A program made the position numbers and the translations under genes. From contig JAGYME010000015.1 of NCBI GenBank assembly GCA_018400715.1, positions 1 through 32,690 of the forward strand: a stretch of 32,690 nucleotides of DNA, given 5' to 3'. This document shows positions 8,214 to 15,889 of this stretch, one piece after another. Within the stretch, counting starts at the first letter, position 1. Each line of letters opens with the position of its first letter. The notes below the pieces were generated by a model, which worked only from the letters and a program-made list of their open reading frames with translations, was not told the DNA's origin and did no database searches. This DNA comes from Candidatus Bipolaricaulota bacterium (GTDB lineage: Bacteria > Bipolaricaulota > Bipolaricaulia > M55B111).

Positions 8214-8786
8214 ATGCACATAATAAGCGGACAGAAGAAAGGACACAGTTTGTTCGGACCAGGCCCCAAGGAAATCCGCCCTATCCAGCACCTCGTCCGC
8301 AAGGCACTCTTTGACATGATCCGCCAGCTAACCGAAGGAGCTCGTTTTCTCGACTTATTCGCGGGCACCGGTAGCGTGGGGCTGGAGGCACTCTCCCGGG
8401 GTGCGAAAAACTGCACCTTTGTAGACCGGTCTCAGAAAGCTATATCGCTCGTCTCAAAGAACCTGGAGAAACTCGATTACGTCGACAGGGCGGTCGTCGA
8501 GAAGAGCGACGTGTTTTCCGCCCTCGAGAAGTACGACCGGCGGGCCCGCAGGTTCGACATCGCCTTCGTCGGACCCCCCTACGACACGGACCTAGCAGAG
8601 AAGACCCTTAACCAGCTCAACGACCTCAAGGTAATCAGGCCCGGCGGCGTGGTCATAGTCGAGGTCTTTCACAAGGACGACTTACCTGAGGAACTATCCC
8701 ACGTTAGCCAAATAGACTCCAGAGAGTACGGTCAGACGGAATTGATCTTTTACCGGCGGACCCAGAAACCACAACATAGAGGTTAG
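8214..8786 (+). CDS. rsmD: RsmD-type 16S rRNA (guanine-N2)-methyltransferase
   Basis: The family methylates G966 of 16S rRNA in the small subunit using S-adenosylmethionine. The 190-residue protein starts MHIISGQKKGHSL like other RsmD proteins and has the RPIQHLVRKALFDM block. The SAM-binding motif is LDLFAGTGSVGLEALSRGA (about residues 46-64), followed by FVDRS. The catalytic motif, normally DPPY or NPPY, reads VGPPYDT here: the first position is Gly (codon GGA near 8571). That residue usually contacts the target amino group, so activity may be altered. The start has little Shine-Dalgarno complementarity. The stop lies two bases from the stop of convergent panB. Confidence 0.88.
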   Translation: MHIISGQKKGHSLFGPGPKEIRPIQHLVRKALFDMIRQLTEGARFLDLFAGTGSVGLEALSRGAKNCTFVDRSQKAISLVSKNLEKLDYVDRAVVEKSDVFSALEKYDRRARRFDIAFVGPPYDTDLAEKTLNQLNDLKVIRPGGVVIVEVFHKDDLPEELSHVSQIDSREYGQTELIFYRRTQKPQHRG

Positions 8787-8788
8787 CG

Positions 8789-9628
8789 TTAGGTCAGTTT
8801 TTCGTATTCTTCGTCCGGCATCCCGTAACTGTGGTCGGGCCCGGGAAACTCTCCCTTCTTTACCTCCTCCTTGAACCGGGCAACAGCGTCAACCACCTCT
8901 CTCCCCAGTTCGGCATACCTCTTGACGAACCTCGGCTTAAACAGCTCAAATAGCCCGAGGATGTCGTGCGCGATAAGGAGCTGTCCGTCAACGTGCTCCC
9001 CCGCACCTATCCCGAAGACCAGAGCTTCCGACTCCCTGTAAATTAACTCAGCGACCCGCGTGGGCACTGCCTCCAGCAGTATGGCAAATGCGCCCGCATC
9101 TTCCAGGGCTTTTGCGTCCGCGATCAACTCCGACGCCGTCTCCGCGTCCCGTCCCTGGCTCTTGTATCCACCGAGCTGGGCAGCAGACTGCGGGGTCATC
9201 CCTATATGGCCGACAACTGGGATCCCCGCGTCCACGATGGCTTCCACGGTCGGTGCCATCCTCCGTCCACCCTCGAGTTTTATCGCGTCGGTCCCGCACT
9301 CTCCCATAAACCGGCCGGCATTCCTGATCGCTTCTGACTTATCGGGCTGGTAACTCATGTAAGGCATGTCACCGACTACAAAAGTCGTCTCCGTCGCTCG
9401 CGTGACCGCCTTCGTCATCATGGTCATTTCGTCCATGGTCACCGGCAGGGTGGAATCGTAACCCAGTTGGGTCATACCGCCGGAATCCCCGACGAGGATC
9501 ATCTCTATCCCGGCCTCCTCCTCGTACCTGGCCATCGGATAGTCGTATGCGGTGAGCCACGATATCTTTTCCCCTTCCTCCTTTTTGCCGTATAGGTAAT
9601 TGATGTCGATTTTGTCTCTGTCTGCCAT
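8789..9628 (-). CDS. panB: 3-methyl-2-oxobutanoate hydroxymethyltransferase
   Basis: The enzyme transfers a hydroxymethyl group from 5,10-methylenetetrahydrofolate to alpha-ketoisovalerate, giving ketopantoate for pantothenate and CoA synthesis. The 279-residue sequence is canonical: SWLTAYDYPMARYEEEAGI, ILVGDSGGM (metal-binding Asp, about residue 48), LGYDSTLPVTMDEM, VVGDMPYMSYQ (about 86), AIKLEGG (substrate Lys, about 118), VVGHIGMTPQ (about 139) and the Glu of LLEAVP (about 183). The ATG at 9628 has GGAGG nine bases upstream. panC and panD are not adjacent. The gene is transcribed alone from the promoter at 9669-9697. Confidence 0.95.
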   Translation of the reverse strand: MADRDKIDINYLYGKKEEGEKISWLTAYDYPMARYEEEAGIEMILVGDSGGMTQLGYDSTLPVTMDEMTMMTKAVTRATETTFVVGDMPYMSYQPDKSEAIRNAGRFMGECGTDAIKLEGGRRMAPTVEAIVDAGIPVVGHIGMTPQSAAQLGGYKSQGRDAETASELIADAKALEDAGAFAILLEAVPTRVAELIYRESEALVFGIGAGEHVDGQLLIAHDILGLFELFKPRFVKRYAELGREVVDAVARFKEEVKKGEFPGPDHSYGMPDEEYEKLT

Positions 9629-9668
9629 TCTCTTGTACCTCCATTGCTGATAAAGGGTTGATGAGTCA

Positions 9669-9697
9669 ATTATAAGGGGAAAGGGCGGGGTTGTTCA
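9669..9697 (-). promoter_or_regulatory. Promoter for panB
   Basis: On the minus strand TGAACA (9692-9697) and a perfect TATAAT (9669-9674) are separated by 17 bases, giving a leader of about 34 bases before the panB ATG. Confidence 0.5.
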
Positions 9698-9712
9698 GTC
9701 GGTAGTTTTAGT

Positions 9713-9788
9713 CCAAATCCCAAATCCTGACACCTAATACCTCATCACCCATTACCAAATTAACCAGTCAACCAATTAACTAGTTAAC
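9713..9788. repeat. Heptad-phased low-complexity tract
   Basis: From 9713 the sequence can be cut into seven-base units beginning with C: CCAAATC, CCAAATC, CTGACAC, CTAATAC, CTCATCA, CCCATTA, CCAAATT. It then degrades into AACCAGT-like units and ends with the perfect palindrome TTAACTAGTTAA (9776-9787). It resembles the short tandem heptamer repeats known from intergenic DNA of cyanobacteria and some other bacteria. It lies between panB and the riboswitch-controlled gene. Confidence 0.5.
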
Positions 9789-9856
9789 ACGATAAGAAAT
9801 GGGAATTCTTGTCAGATAAACATGACAGAGCAGGCAACATCGGACATCGGACTAAC

Positions 9857-10405
9857 TTACGAACTCAGATCGACCACTGACACGTCGAGCGTTGCCTGGT
9901 ACTTTCCGGCGGGGTCAACCATGCCGTTTCTATGCGCGGAGACCGTTACATCTACCCACAGGTTTGCCCTGCTCGGGTCCACCTCGGCAGCCACCGTCCT
10001 CTCAGCGGTTGAATCTTCGGCGGCAGTCAGGTCTGCGAGGTTTGTCATCGCGGTTGGTTTGCTGGTAGACTTGGTCCATTCCAGCGTCCAGGTGGCCGGT
10101 ATGGCGTAGTCCTCGGCCCCGTTCTGGAAGGAAGAACCAACTATCGAAAGCCCCACGTCGTAATTGTGCTGCAGTTTTAGGTGGAGAGTGGACGACTCGA
10201 AAGTACCCGAGGCGGTTGACCTGGATACCTCAAAGGAAAAACTCAGGCTCTCGTCGTTCAACACGGTTAACTGGTGTGCCTTTGCTATGGAGAAGTCAAC
10301 TTCCTGGTGGATGTCCGTGTTATCGCTTGCCAGAGAAGTAATGCTAAAGAGAAAAGTTGCTGCAAGCACAACTAGTAACAATCTATTTCTTAGATGCTTA
10401 TTCAT
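9857..10405 (-). CDS. Secreted beta-rich protein of unknown function under a c-di-GMP riboswitch
   Basis: I do not recognise this 182-residue protein. It has a clear signal peptide: MNKHLRNR followed by a hydrophobic stretch (about residues 9-24) and a likely cleavage site after SLAS. The mature part (about 155 residues) has no Cys. It is rich in Ser, Thr and alternating hydrophobic residues, as in beta-sandwich surface or fimbria-like proteins. Landmarks are LKLQHNYDVGLSIVGSSF, YAIPATWTLEW and a C-terminal GKYQATLDVSVVDL strand. The 5' leader is a cyclic-di-GMP-I riboswitch whose 3' end (GCCGAAGGA) runs to within one base of the ATG, so the apparent ribosome binding site is part of the aptamer boundary. 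A minus-strand TATAAT at 10541-10546 could be its -10. A damaged paralogue lies at 10635-10820. A role in surface attachment or biofilm is inference from the riboswitch. Confidence 0.7.
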   Translation of the reverse strand: MNKHLRNRLLLVVLAATFLFSITSLASDNTDIHQEVDFSIAKAHQLTVLNDESLSFSFEVSRSTASGTFESSTLHLKLQHNYDVGLSIVGSSFQNGAEDYAIPATWTLEWTKSTSKPTAMTNLADLTAAEDSTAERTVAAEVDPSRANLWVDVTVSAHRNGMVDPAGKYQATLDVSVVDLSS

Positions 10406-10493
10406 GTCCTTCGGCAGTCCGGCCGCCCTCGTCTAAATTTCGCTAGGGCCCGCAACTTTGTGCACCCACCTCTCGGCGGGATTACCCTTATCG
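10406..10493 (-). promoter_or_regulatory. Cyclic-di-GMP-I (GEMM) riboswitch
   Basis: On the minus strand the conserved blocks of this class occur in order. They are CGATAA then GGGTAATCC (10493-10479), a six-base-pair P2 stem CCCGCC/GGTGGG closed by a GAGA (GNRA) tetraloop (10480-10465), GCACAAAG (family ACGCAAAG; 10463-10456) and GCGGGCCCTA starting P3. The 3' side of P3 is GGCGGCCGGACTGCCGAAGG (10427-10408). Known aptamers show GGCAAACC, GNRA, ACGCAAAG, GGGCCTA and GCCGGGTTGCCGAA in the same order and spacing. The base equivalent to the ligand-contacting G20 appears to be G, which favours c-di-GMP over cGAMP. The aptamer abuts the start codon of the secreted protein gene, so control of translation initiation is likely. 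Confidence 0.85.
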
Positions 10494-10575
10494 AGACCTT
10501 TTACACCTCTGTCAGTGAAGTTTCTTTGCCTCTATCTATTATTATACCTAATTCCCAACATTTTAGACATCCTTT

Positions 10576-10596
10576 CAGTTCTCAGTTCGCAGTTCG
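10576..10596. repeat. Three tandem heptamers CAGTTC[T/G]
   Basis: CAGTTCT, CAGTTCG and CAGTTCG follow each other without a gap. Less regular related sequence continues to about 10620 (CCAGTCCACGGTCC). It lies upstream of the promoter of the riboswitch-controlled gene and mirrors the heptad tract on the gene's other side. Confidence 0.5.
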
Positions 10597-10634
10597 AAAT
10601 ACCAGTCCACGGTCCAAAGTCATTTACCAACTAC

Positions 10635-10820
10635 GTTGAATTTCCTGGAGACTCGGAAGTAGGAAACGTGGACTCCACCGGGGAGTTCGAGACCACCGAA
10701 CTGGAGATCTACCTGGAGCACAACTACGACGTCCAGGTCACGGCGGCAGGCTCGGCCTTCGACCTCGACCTCTCAAGCAGTAACTACTCCAGCAACTACG
10801 CCATACCGGCCGCAACCTGA
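10635..10820 (+). pseudogene. Broken paralogue of the riboswitch-controlled secreted protein
   Basis: About 61 codons on the plus strand encode a segment homologous to the interior of the minus-strand neighbour. FETTELEIYLEHNYDVQVTA here corresponds to FESSTLHLKLQHNYDVGLSI there, and NYAIPAAT to DYAIPATW. The copy has no signal peptide, start codon or ribosome binding site, and upstream in-frame sequence is heptamer repeat. It ends at TGA where the intact protein has Trp, one base from TGG. The stop sits in the loop of the terminator hairpin. Codons remain G/C-rich at third positions, so decay looks recent. An internal deletion or recombination joining mid-gene sequence to a terminator is the likely origin. 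Expression from an upstream in-frame start cannot be excluded. Confidence 0.7.
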
Positions 10821-10843
10821 AACACGGTTGCGGCCGGTTTTTT
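10806..10843 (+). terminator. Strong rho-independent terminator
   Basis: A perfect 12-base-pair stem (CCGGCCGCAACC at 10806-10817 with GGTTGCGGCCGG at 10826-10837) and an eight-base loop are followed by TTTTTT and then ATTTT. The T-run exists only on the plus strand, so it serves the plus-strand gene remnant, not the convergent pckA operon. Confidence 0.9.
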
Positions 10844-10869
10844 ATTTTGTACGGCTGATGTCGTCCCCC

Positions 10870-12513
10870 CTACTTCCCCGGGCAGGCCTTCACCACCTCT
10901 TCTTCGATGCCCTTATCCCCATATGCTTCGTCGAAGTGGCTGGAAAATTGTCTGGCAAGTTCCTGAGCCCGTTCGTCATAGGCTTTCGGGTCGCTCCAGG
11001 TATCCCTTGGGTTCAACACTTCGTCGGGTACGTCCGGGCAACTCCTGGGGAACTTCAGGTGGAAGTTCTCGTCTTCCTCAAATTCCGTACAGTCCAACTC
11101 ACAATTCAGAGCAGCGTCCACCATCGCCCGCGTGTAGGATAGATTTATCCTTTCCCCTTCACCGTAGGGCCCACCTGTCCAGCCAGTGTTTATCAGGTAC
11201 ACGTCCGTGCCATATTCTTTCATCTTTTCACCAAGCATCTCCGCGTAGTCGTCGGGGTTTCTCGGCATAAATGGCTCGCCGAAGAAACGCGAGAAGACCG
11301 ATACAGGCTCGGTGACTCCCGTTTCCGTGCCAGGTATCTTGCTCGTGTAGCCCATCAAGAACCAGAGCATGGCCTGGTTCGGGTCGAGCTTGGAGATTGG
11401 CGGGATGACGCCGTTGGCGTCGGCCGTGAGGAACAGGATGGTACAGGGGTGGCCCGAGACCGATGACGGCTTGATGTTGGTAAGGTATTCAAGCGGATAA
11501 GAACCCCGGGAGTTTGGGGTTAGTCGGGTATCGAAGAAGTCAAATTCCCCGTTAGGGTACATGAGGGCGTTTTCAACTATCGCCCCGTGGTCGAGGTAAT
11601 CGTCCTCGTGCATTATCGCGTCCCATATCTCCGGCTCCTCCTCCCTCTCCAGGTCGATCAGCTTCGCATAGCAGCCGTTCTCGAAGTTGGCAATTCCGTC
11701 TTCGCTCCAGCCGTGCTCGTCGTCGCCCAGAAGGGCCCTATCCGGGTCTGCGGACAGGGTAGTCTTTCCCGTGCCCGAAAGGCCGAGCAACAGAGCAGAC
11801 TCTCCGTCCTCCCCTTCGTTGGCGGAACAGTGAAGGGGGAGAATCCCCTCACCAGGGAGCAGGTAGTTCATAACCGTAAACATCAACTTCTTGACGGTAC
11901 CCAGGTAGGCCGATCCGATTACTACGCCGAGTTTCCTGTCGAAGTCCATGGCAACGATCATGTTACTCGTCGTCCCATCGGAGAACTTCCTCAGCCTCCC
12001 CTCGTACCTGCTGCTCTCGAGCTTGTTGTAGGGCAGTACCACGAAATTAAACTCCTCATCGGAGAATATGCTCTCGTCGATGGAATCGGGAACTGGCCTG
12101 AACATGTTGTAGGTAAACAGGGCGGTCAACGACTTATCGGTAACAGTCTTTGTGGGCAGGGCAAAACCCGGATCAGCCCCGATCACCCTATCCGTTTGAT
12201 AAATAGTTTCCTTTTCCTGCAATAGACCGAGGGCATCGTTAAATGCCATGTCGAACGTCTCTTCGTCAATTGGAATATTGTTGGGAGAGTCCCAGTCGAT
12301 ATTACCCTGACTTTCCTCTCGCTTGACGATGACAGTATCTTTCGGCGTTCTAGCCGTTGATTCCGGCGGCGTCCACGTCGCGAGAGCGCCGTTTTTGCTG
12401 ACAAAAGCTTCCCCACCTTCAACACTTCGGTCTACGAGTGATTCGCGAGTGGGATTAATTTCAACGCCATCGTGGCCATCTAATACGTCGTTAAGATCGT
12501 CCGCTAAGCTCAT
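10870..12513 (-). CDS. pckA: Phosphoenolpyruvate carboxykinase (ATP)
   Basis: The enzyme interconverts oxaloacetate + ATP and PEP + CO2 + ADP; in anaerobes it often runs toward oxaloacetate. The 547-residue protein has the ATP-type signatures. GLSGTGKTTLSAD (about residues 240-252) is the kinase-1a loop. LLGDDEHGW follows, with the metal-binding Asp pair, then FENGCYAKLIDL. LINTGWTGGPYGEG near the C-terminus is also typical. An in-frame ATG nine codons upstream lacks a good binding site, whereas the ATG at 12513 has AAGGAGGG five bases before it, so I use the latter. It is the last gene of the hom - asd - aspartate kinase - aminotransferase - pckA operon, 33 bases after the aminotransferase. 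Confidence 0.95.
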   Translation of the reverse strand: MSLADDLNDVLDGHDGVEINPTRESLVDRSVEGGEAFVSKNGALATWTPPESTARTPKDTVIVKREESQGNIDWDSPNNIPIDEETFDMAFNDALGLLQEKETIYQTDRVIGADPGFALPTKTVTDKSLTALFTYNMFRPVPDSIDESIFSDEEFNFVVLPYNKLESSRYEGRLRKFSDGTTSNMIVAMDFDRKLGVVIGSAYLGTVKKLMFTVMNYLLPGEGILPLHCSANEGEDGESALLLGLSGTGKTTLSADPDRALLGDDEHGWSEDGIANFENGCYAKLIDLEREEEPEIWDAIMHEDDYLDHGAIVENALMYPNGEFDFFDTRLTPNSRGSYPLEYLTNIKPSSVSGHPCTILFLTADANGVIPPISKLDPNQAMLWFLMGYTSKIPGTETGVTEPVSVFSRFFGEPFMPRNPDDYAEMLGEKMKEYGTDVYLINTGWTGGPYGEGERINLSYTRAMVDAALNCELDCTEFEEDENFHLKFPRSCPDVPDEVLNPRDTWSDPKAYDERAQELARQFSSHFDEAYGDKGIEEEVVKACPGK

Positions 12514-12546
12514 AACACCCTCCTTCGGAATGCGGAGCAAAATTGA

Positions 12547-13629
12547 TTAAACGTTCTCCCAGATACTCGCCAGACGGCTTACGCCCGCTTCGATCTCTTC
12601 GGGCTTCAAAGCGGGGAACGGCAGCCTGACGAACCTCTCTCCGTCGTAGTCAGGATAGAACCCCTTTGGCGAAGAAAGGGTCAACCCCTCGTTTTTTGCT
12701 TGCCCGTAGAACTTTTCGACGTCAGTCCCCTCGGGTAGCCAAAGGCCAACGAAAAAACCCCCCCGCGCCTCGACCCAGTCCGCCTGAGAGAACAACTCGC
12801 CCAAACTCGATAACGTCGCATCGAGCCTGGGCTTATACAGGTCGACGAGACGCTTTACGTTCTCTTCGACCCAGCCAGTCCTCATCAAGTGGCTAACTAC
12901 ACCCTGGCTGAGCAGGCTTGGGGTAATATAGGTGTCTTCGGAAAACCGGGCTACTTCATCGATCAACTCTTCTCGGGCAATAATCCAACCAACCCGGATA
13001 CCGGGGCTGATCAACTTGCTAACAGATGACATCTGGACCACGCAGTCGGGAGCTATGCTCCTGTACGTAGGCTCGTCCTCGCCAGAATACCGCAGTCTTC
13101 TGTAAGGAGAGTCTTCGATTATCGTCATCCCGGCATCGCGTGCCATCTCGGCGACCCTCTTGCGCTTTTTACCAGACGTCGTTATCCCCGTAGGGTTGTG
13201 AAAATCGGGGACGGTATAGAACAGTTTGGGGTCAACGCGGTCGACCATATCAGCAAACTTCCCCAGATTAACCCCGTCCTTTTCCATCTCAACGCCAAAG
13301 ACGTTCACCCCAACCCGGTCAAAGATTTTTATCGACCTATCGTAAGATGGCTTCTCCACCAGGACCGCATCACCAGGTGAGAGATAGACGTGAGCAAGGC
13401 TGTCGAGTATCTGCAGCGAGCCGTTTCCCACCAGGACTTCCGCTCTCGAGTCCCCACCGTACTTATCCGCTACCTCTTGTCTAAGTGGGGGATAACCCCT
13501 CGAATCACCGTACTGCAATACGTTCTTTCCATCCTCTTCGAGTACGGCGGCGGCCGCGTCGCTCACTTCGTCCGGATGCAGTGAACTGGTGGCCGGAACC
13601 CCTCGATTAAAACTTATCACTTCTTCCAT
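12547..13629 (-). CDS. PLP-dependent class I aminotransferase (COG1167 / 2-aminoadipate type)
   Basis: The 360-residue fold-type I aminotransferase resembles LysN / ARO8 and the enzymatic half of MocR regulators, but has no DNA-binding domain. Visible motifs are YGDSRGYPPLRQEVA (about residues 38-52), FHNPTG (about 143), EDSPYRRLRY (about 171) and SVSKLISPGIRVGW, whose Lys (about 203) binds PLP. A GTG four codons upstream overlaps the AGGAGGG binding site, so I choose the ATG at 13629. It sits between aspartate kinase and pckA, which makes oxaloacetate-to-aspartate transamination an attractive role, but family members also use 2-aminoadipate, aromatic or branched-chain substrates. Specificity is inference from context. 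Confidence 0.85.
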   Translation of the reverse strand: MEEVISFNRGVPATSSLHPDEVSDAAAAVLEEDGKNVLQYGDSRGYPPLRQEVADKYGGDSRAEVLVGNGSLQILDSLAHVYLSPGDAVLVEKPSYDRSIKIFDRVGVNVFGVEMEKDGVNLGKFADMVDRVDPKLFYTVPDFHNPTGITTSGKKRKRVAEMARDAGMTIIEDSPYRRLRYSGEDEPTYRSIAPDCVVQMSSVSKLISPGIRVGWIIAREELIDEVARFSEDTYITPSLLSQGVVSHLMRTGWVEENVKRLVDLYKPRLDATLSSLGELFSQADWVEARGGFFVGLWLPEGTDVEKFYGQAKNEGLTLSSPKGFYPDYDGERFVRLPFPALKPEEIEAGVSRLASIWENV

Positions 13630-13692
13630 AATTTCAATCACCCTCCTGTCCCGTCATCAAAGATAACGGTTGCTATCGTTTAAACAAATTAA

Positions 13693-14823
13693 CTAATACG
13701 CCAGGTCGTAGACGGTCCCAATTACTCGTCCGGCCTCGTCGTCGGGGACGAGGCACTGAACTCCGTCTCCAATCTTCGCGACTCCCAGATAATCTCCCTC
13801 TGAAACCACGTTTTCTATTTCCCCCATTAACTTAACCGTATCCTCCGGCCGGGTAGAGACAGCTGTAACGAGACTTAGACCGTCAACTATCTCAAAATCA
13901 CCGTTCTCCTGAGGCCGCTCGTTATCGTCGAACAGAGCAACCGTTTCACCGTCAGTTGTTTCCAAAATATCCTCCGTCCGCTCGGGGGTAAACCTCCCGC
14001 GGAGTATTTCTCCGTCTCCTATCACTCCGGTAAGACCGTCCACAACGGCTATACCAAGTGGTGTATCCGAGGAGGCTGGCGACCCGTCCACTATCGTCTC
14101 TCTTCCTCCCTCCCAGGCGCACTTTATAGAGAACGGGACGTCATGGGTTATCGCACTCTTGACGGCGCGGGGGTGGATGACAGACGCCCCGTTCTCAGCT
14201 AGAACCAGCAGGGCATCTCTGGGTATCGATGAGAAGAACGGGGGACCGTCGATCAGGTTCGGGTCAACCACTGCTATCCCCGGCACGTCCGTAAATATCT
14301 CAACGAGGTCGGCTCCCAGGTGGCCACCAACAGTCACGGCCGTCGTATCACTACCCCCCCGGCCGAGAGTCGTAACCTCGTTTTTTACCGTTACTCCCTG
14401 GAAGCCGGCCAGGACGACAGGCCGATTCTCGTCCAGGAAACGTTCCATCCGCACGGGGTCCATCTCCGTTATTCTGGCGTCCCCAAATTCGCCCGTTGTA
14501 TATATACCCGCCTGGAAGCCGGTCATTGGCACGGCTGGATAACCTCTCGAGCGGAGGTGCTGGGCGAATACAGAGGCCGAGATGACCTCGCCGTTGGACA
14601 TCATGAGGTCCTGAATCAACGGGTCGATATCCGGAGAAACGTCCTCCAGCAGGCGGATCAAGCTATCGGTAGCGTAAGGGTCGCCTTCTCTGCCCATGGC
14701 GGAGACCACGGCGGTAACGTGGTCTCCGTCCTCCAGGCTTTCAACGACGTCGTCAACTGCAAGCTCAATCCGTTCTTTCGTCCTTAGTGAGGTCCCTCCA
14801 AACTTCTTGACGATTGTTCCCAT
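13693..14823 (-). CDS. lysC: Aspartate kinase
   Basis: The enzyme phosphorylates aspartate, the entry step to homoserine, threonine, methionine and lysine. The 376-residue sequence has KKFGGTSL at the N-terminus, MSNGEVISA (about 75), VTTLGRGGSDTTAV (about 151-164), EIFTDVPGI (about 177) and SVIHPRAVKSA (about 218). The C-terminal region of about 125 residues corresponds to the tandem ACT regulatory domains but is compact and divergent, and the whole protein is shorter than the usual 400 or so. Feedback behaviour cannot be predicted. GGAGG lies 12 bases before the ATG at 14823, a long but acceptable spacing. It is 24 bases downstream of asd in the same operon. Confidence 0.93.
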   Translation of the reverse strand: MGTIVKKFGGTSLRTKERIELAVDDVVESLEDGDHVTAVVSAMGREGDPYATDSLIRLLEDVSPDIDPLIQDLMMSNGEVISASVFAQHLRSRGYPAVPMTGFQAGIYTTGEFGDARITEMDPVRMERFLDENRPVVLAGFQGVTVKNEVTTLGRGGSDTTAVTVGGHLGADLVEIFTDVPGIAVVDPNLIDGPPFFSSIPRDALLVLAENGASVIHPRAVKSAITHDVPFSIKCAWEGGRETIVDGSPASSDTPLGIAVVDGLTGVIGDGEILRGRFTPERTEDILETTDGETVALFDDNERPQENGDFEIVDGLSLVTAVSTRPEDTVKLMGEIENVVSEGDYLGVAKIGDGVQCLVPDDEAGRVIGTVYDLAY

Positions 14824-14847
14824 CGGTCTCTCATACCTCCAGCGGTA

Positions 14848-15858
14848 CTAGATTAAGTCCCGTTCGGCCATCGTCTCGGCGATCTGGATGGTGTTCAGGG
14901 CCGCTCCTTTGCGGAGGTTGTCTGAGACGACCCACATGTTAATCCCGTTCTCGATCGTGGGGTCCTTGCGGATCCTCCCCACGAAGACCTCGTTGCGGTC
15001 TTCGCCCGTCAGACACGTCGGATACTCGTTCTCCGCAGGATTGTCCATTACCTCGACGCCAGATGCCTCGGACAGCAGCTCCCTTACCTTATCCACGTCC
15101 ATCGGTGAGGCCGTATGAACGTTTATCGATTCCGCGTGAGACCTGTATACGGGTATACGTACCGCAGTCGGACTCACTTCAATACCCTCGTCCATTATCT
15201 TGTGCGTCTCGTGCACCATCTTCATCTCTTCCTTGGTGTAACCGTTGTCCCGGAAGACGTCGATGTGCGGGAGGGCGTTAAAGGCGATCTGCTTCGGGTA
15301 GACTTTGACCTCGGGCTCTTCACCGTTGACAATGGCTTCAGTCTGCTCCCTCAGTTCGTTTATCGCGTCAACGCCCGAGCCTGATACCGCCTGGTACGTC
15401 GAGACTACCACCCGTTCGATGTCGTAAGCCTTATGTAATGGCTGCAACGCCACGACCATCTGTATCGTTGAACAATTGGGGTTGGCAACTATTCCGTTGT
15501 TCCAATCCAGGTCTTCCGGGTTAACTTCTGGAACGACAAGAGGGACTTCGGGGTCAAGGCGCCACTGACTGGAGTTATCCACCACGGCACACCCTACATC
15601 TGCCGCCATCGGGGCGAGCTTCTCCGAGACCGCAGCTCCCGCGGACATCGTAGCCACATCACATTCCGATAACGTCTCCGGCGTGGCTACCTCACAGGGG
15701 ATTTCCTCTCCAGCAAATTCGGCAAGTTCTCCCTCCAGTTCGGGCCTCTCGAACATCTTTACCTTGCCAATATTAAGGTCGCTCTCGGCAAGGATGTCCC
15801 TCATCTGTTCGCCAACTGCTCCAAGCGCTCCAATCACTCCAACGCAGTATTCTTTCAT
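14848..15858 (-). CDS. asd: Aspartate-semialdehyde dehydrogenase
   Basis: The enzyme reduces aspartyl phosphate to aspartate semialdehyde with NADPH. The 336-residue protein has an N-terminal [14 protein letters not shown] nucleotide-binding loop and [13 protein letters not shown] (about residues 126-138) with the active-site Cys. [14 protein letters not shown] (about 158) and the substrate-binding segment [15 protein letters not shown] (about 237) follow. AGGAGG precedes the ATG at 15858 by six bases. It lies between hom and aspartate kinase, so the three early enzymes of the aspartate pathway are contiguous. Confidence 0.94.
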   Translation of the reverse strand: MKEYCVGVIGALGAVGEQMRDILAESDLNIGKVKMFERPELEGELAEFAGEEIPCEVATPETLSECDVATMSAGAAVSEKLAPMAADVGCAVVDNSSQWRLDPEVPLVVPEVNPEDLDWNNGIVANPNCSTIQMVVALQPLHKAYDIERVVVSTYQAVSGSGVDAINELREQTEAIVNGEEPEVKVYPKQIAFNALPHIDVFRDNGYTKEEMKMVHETHKIMDEGIEVSPTAVRIPVYRSHAESINVHTASPMDVDKVRELLSEASGVEVMDNPAENEYPTCLTGEDRNEVFVGRIRKDPTIENGINMWVVSDNLRKGAALNTIQIAETMAERDLI

Positions 15859-15889
15859 TATTATCCTCCTAAAGTTTTAATAGTAAGCG

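Noticed and set aside
9776-9787. TTAACTAGTTAA as a stand-alone operator
   Set aside because: It closes the heptad-phased tract and is far upstream of the panB promoter, so it is better treated as part of that repeat.
10458-10634. The N-terminal part of the plus-strand frame upstream of the paralogue remnant as a real protein
   Set aside because: It is antisense to the riboswitch and runs through the heptamer repeats; no ribosome binding site or family-like sequence is seen until about 10635.
10806-10843. The 12-base-pair hairpin as terminator of the pckA operon
   Set aside because: The T-run follows the stem only on the plus strand; on the minus strand the hairpin is preceded by A-rich sequence and followed by mixed sequence.
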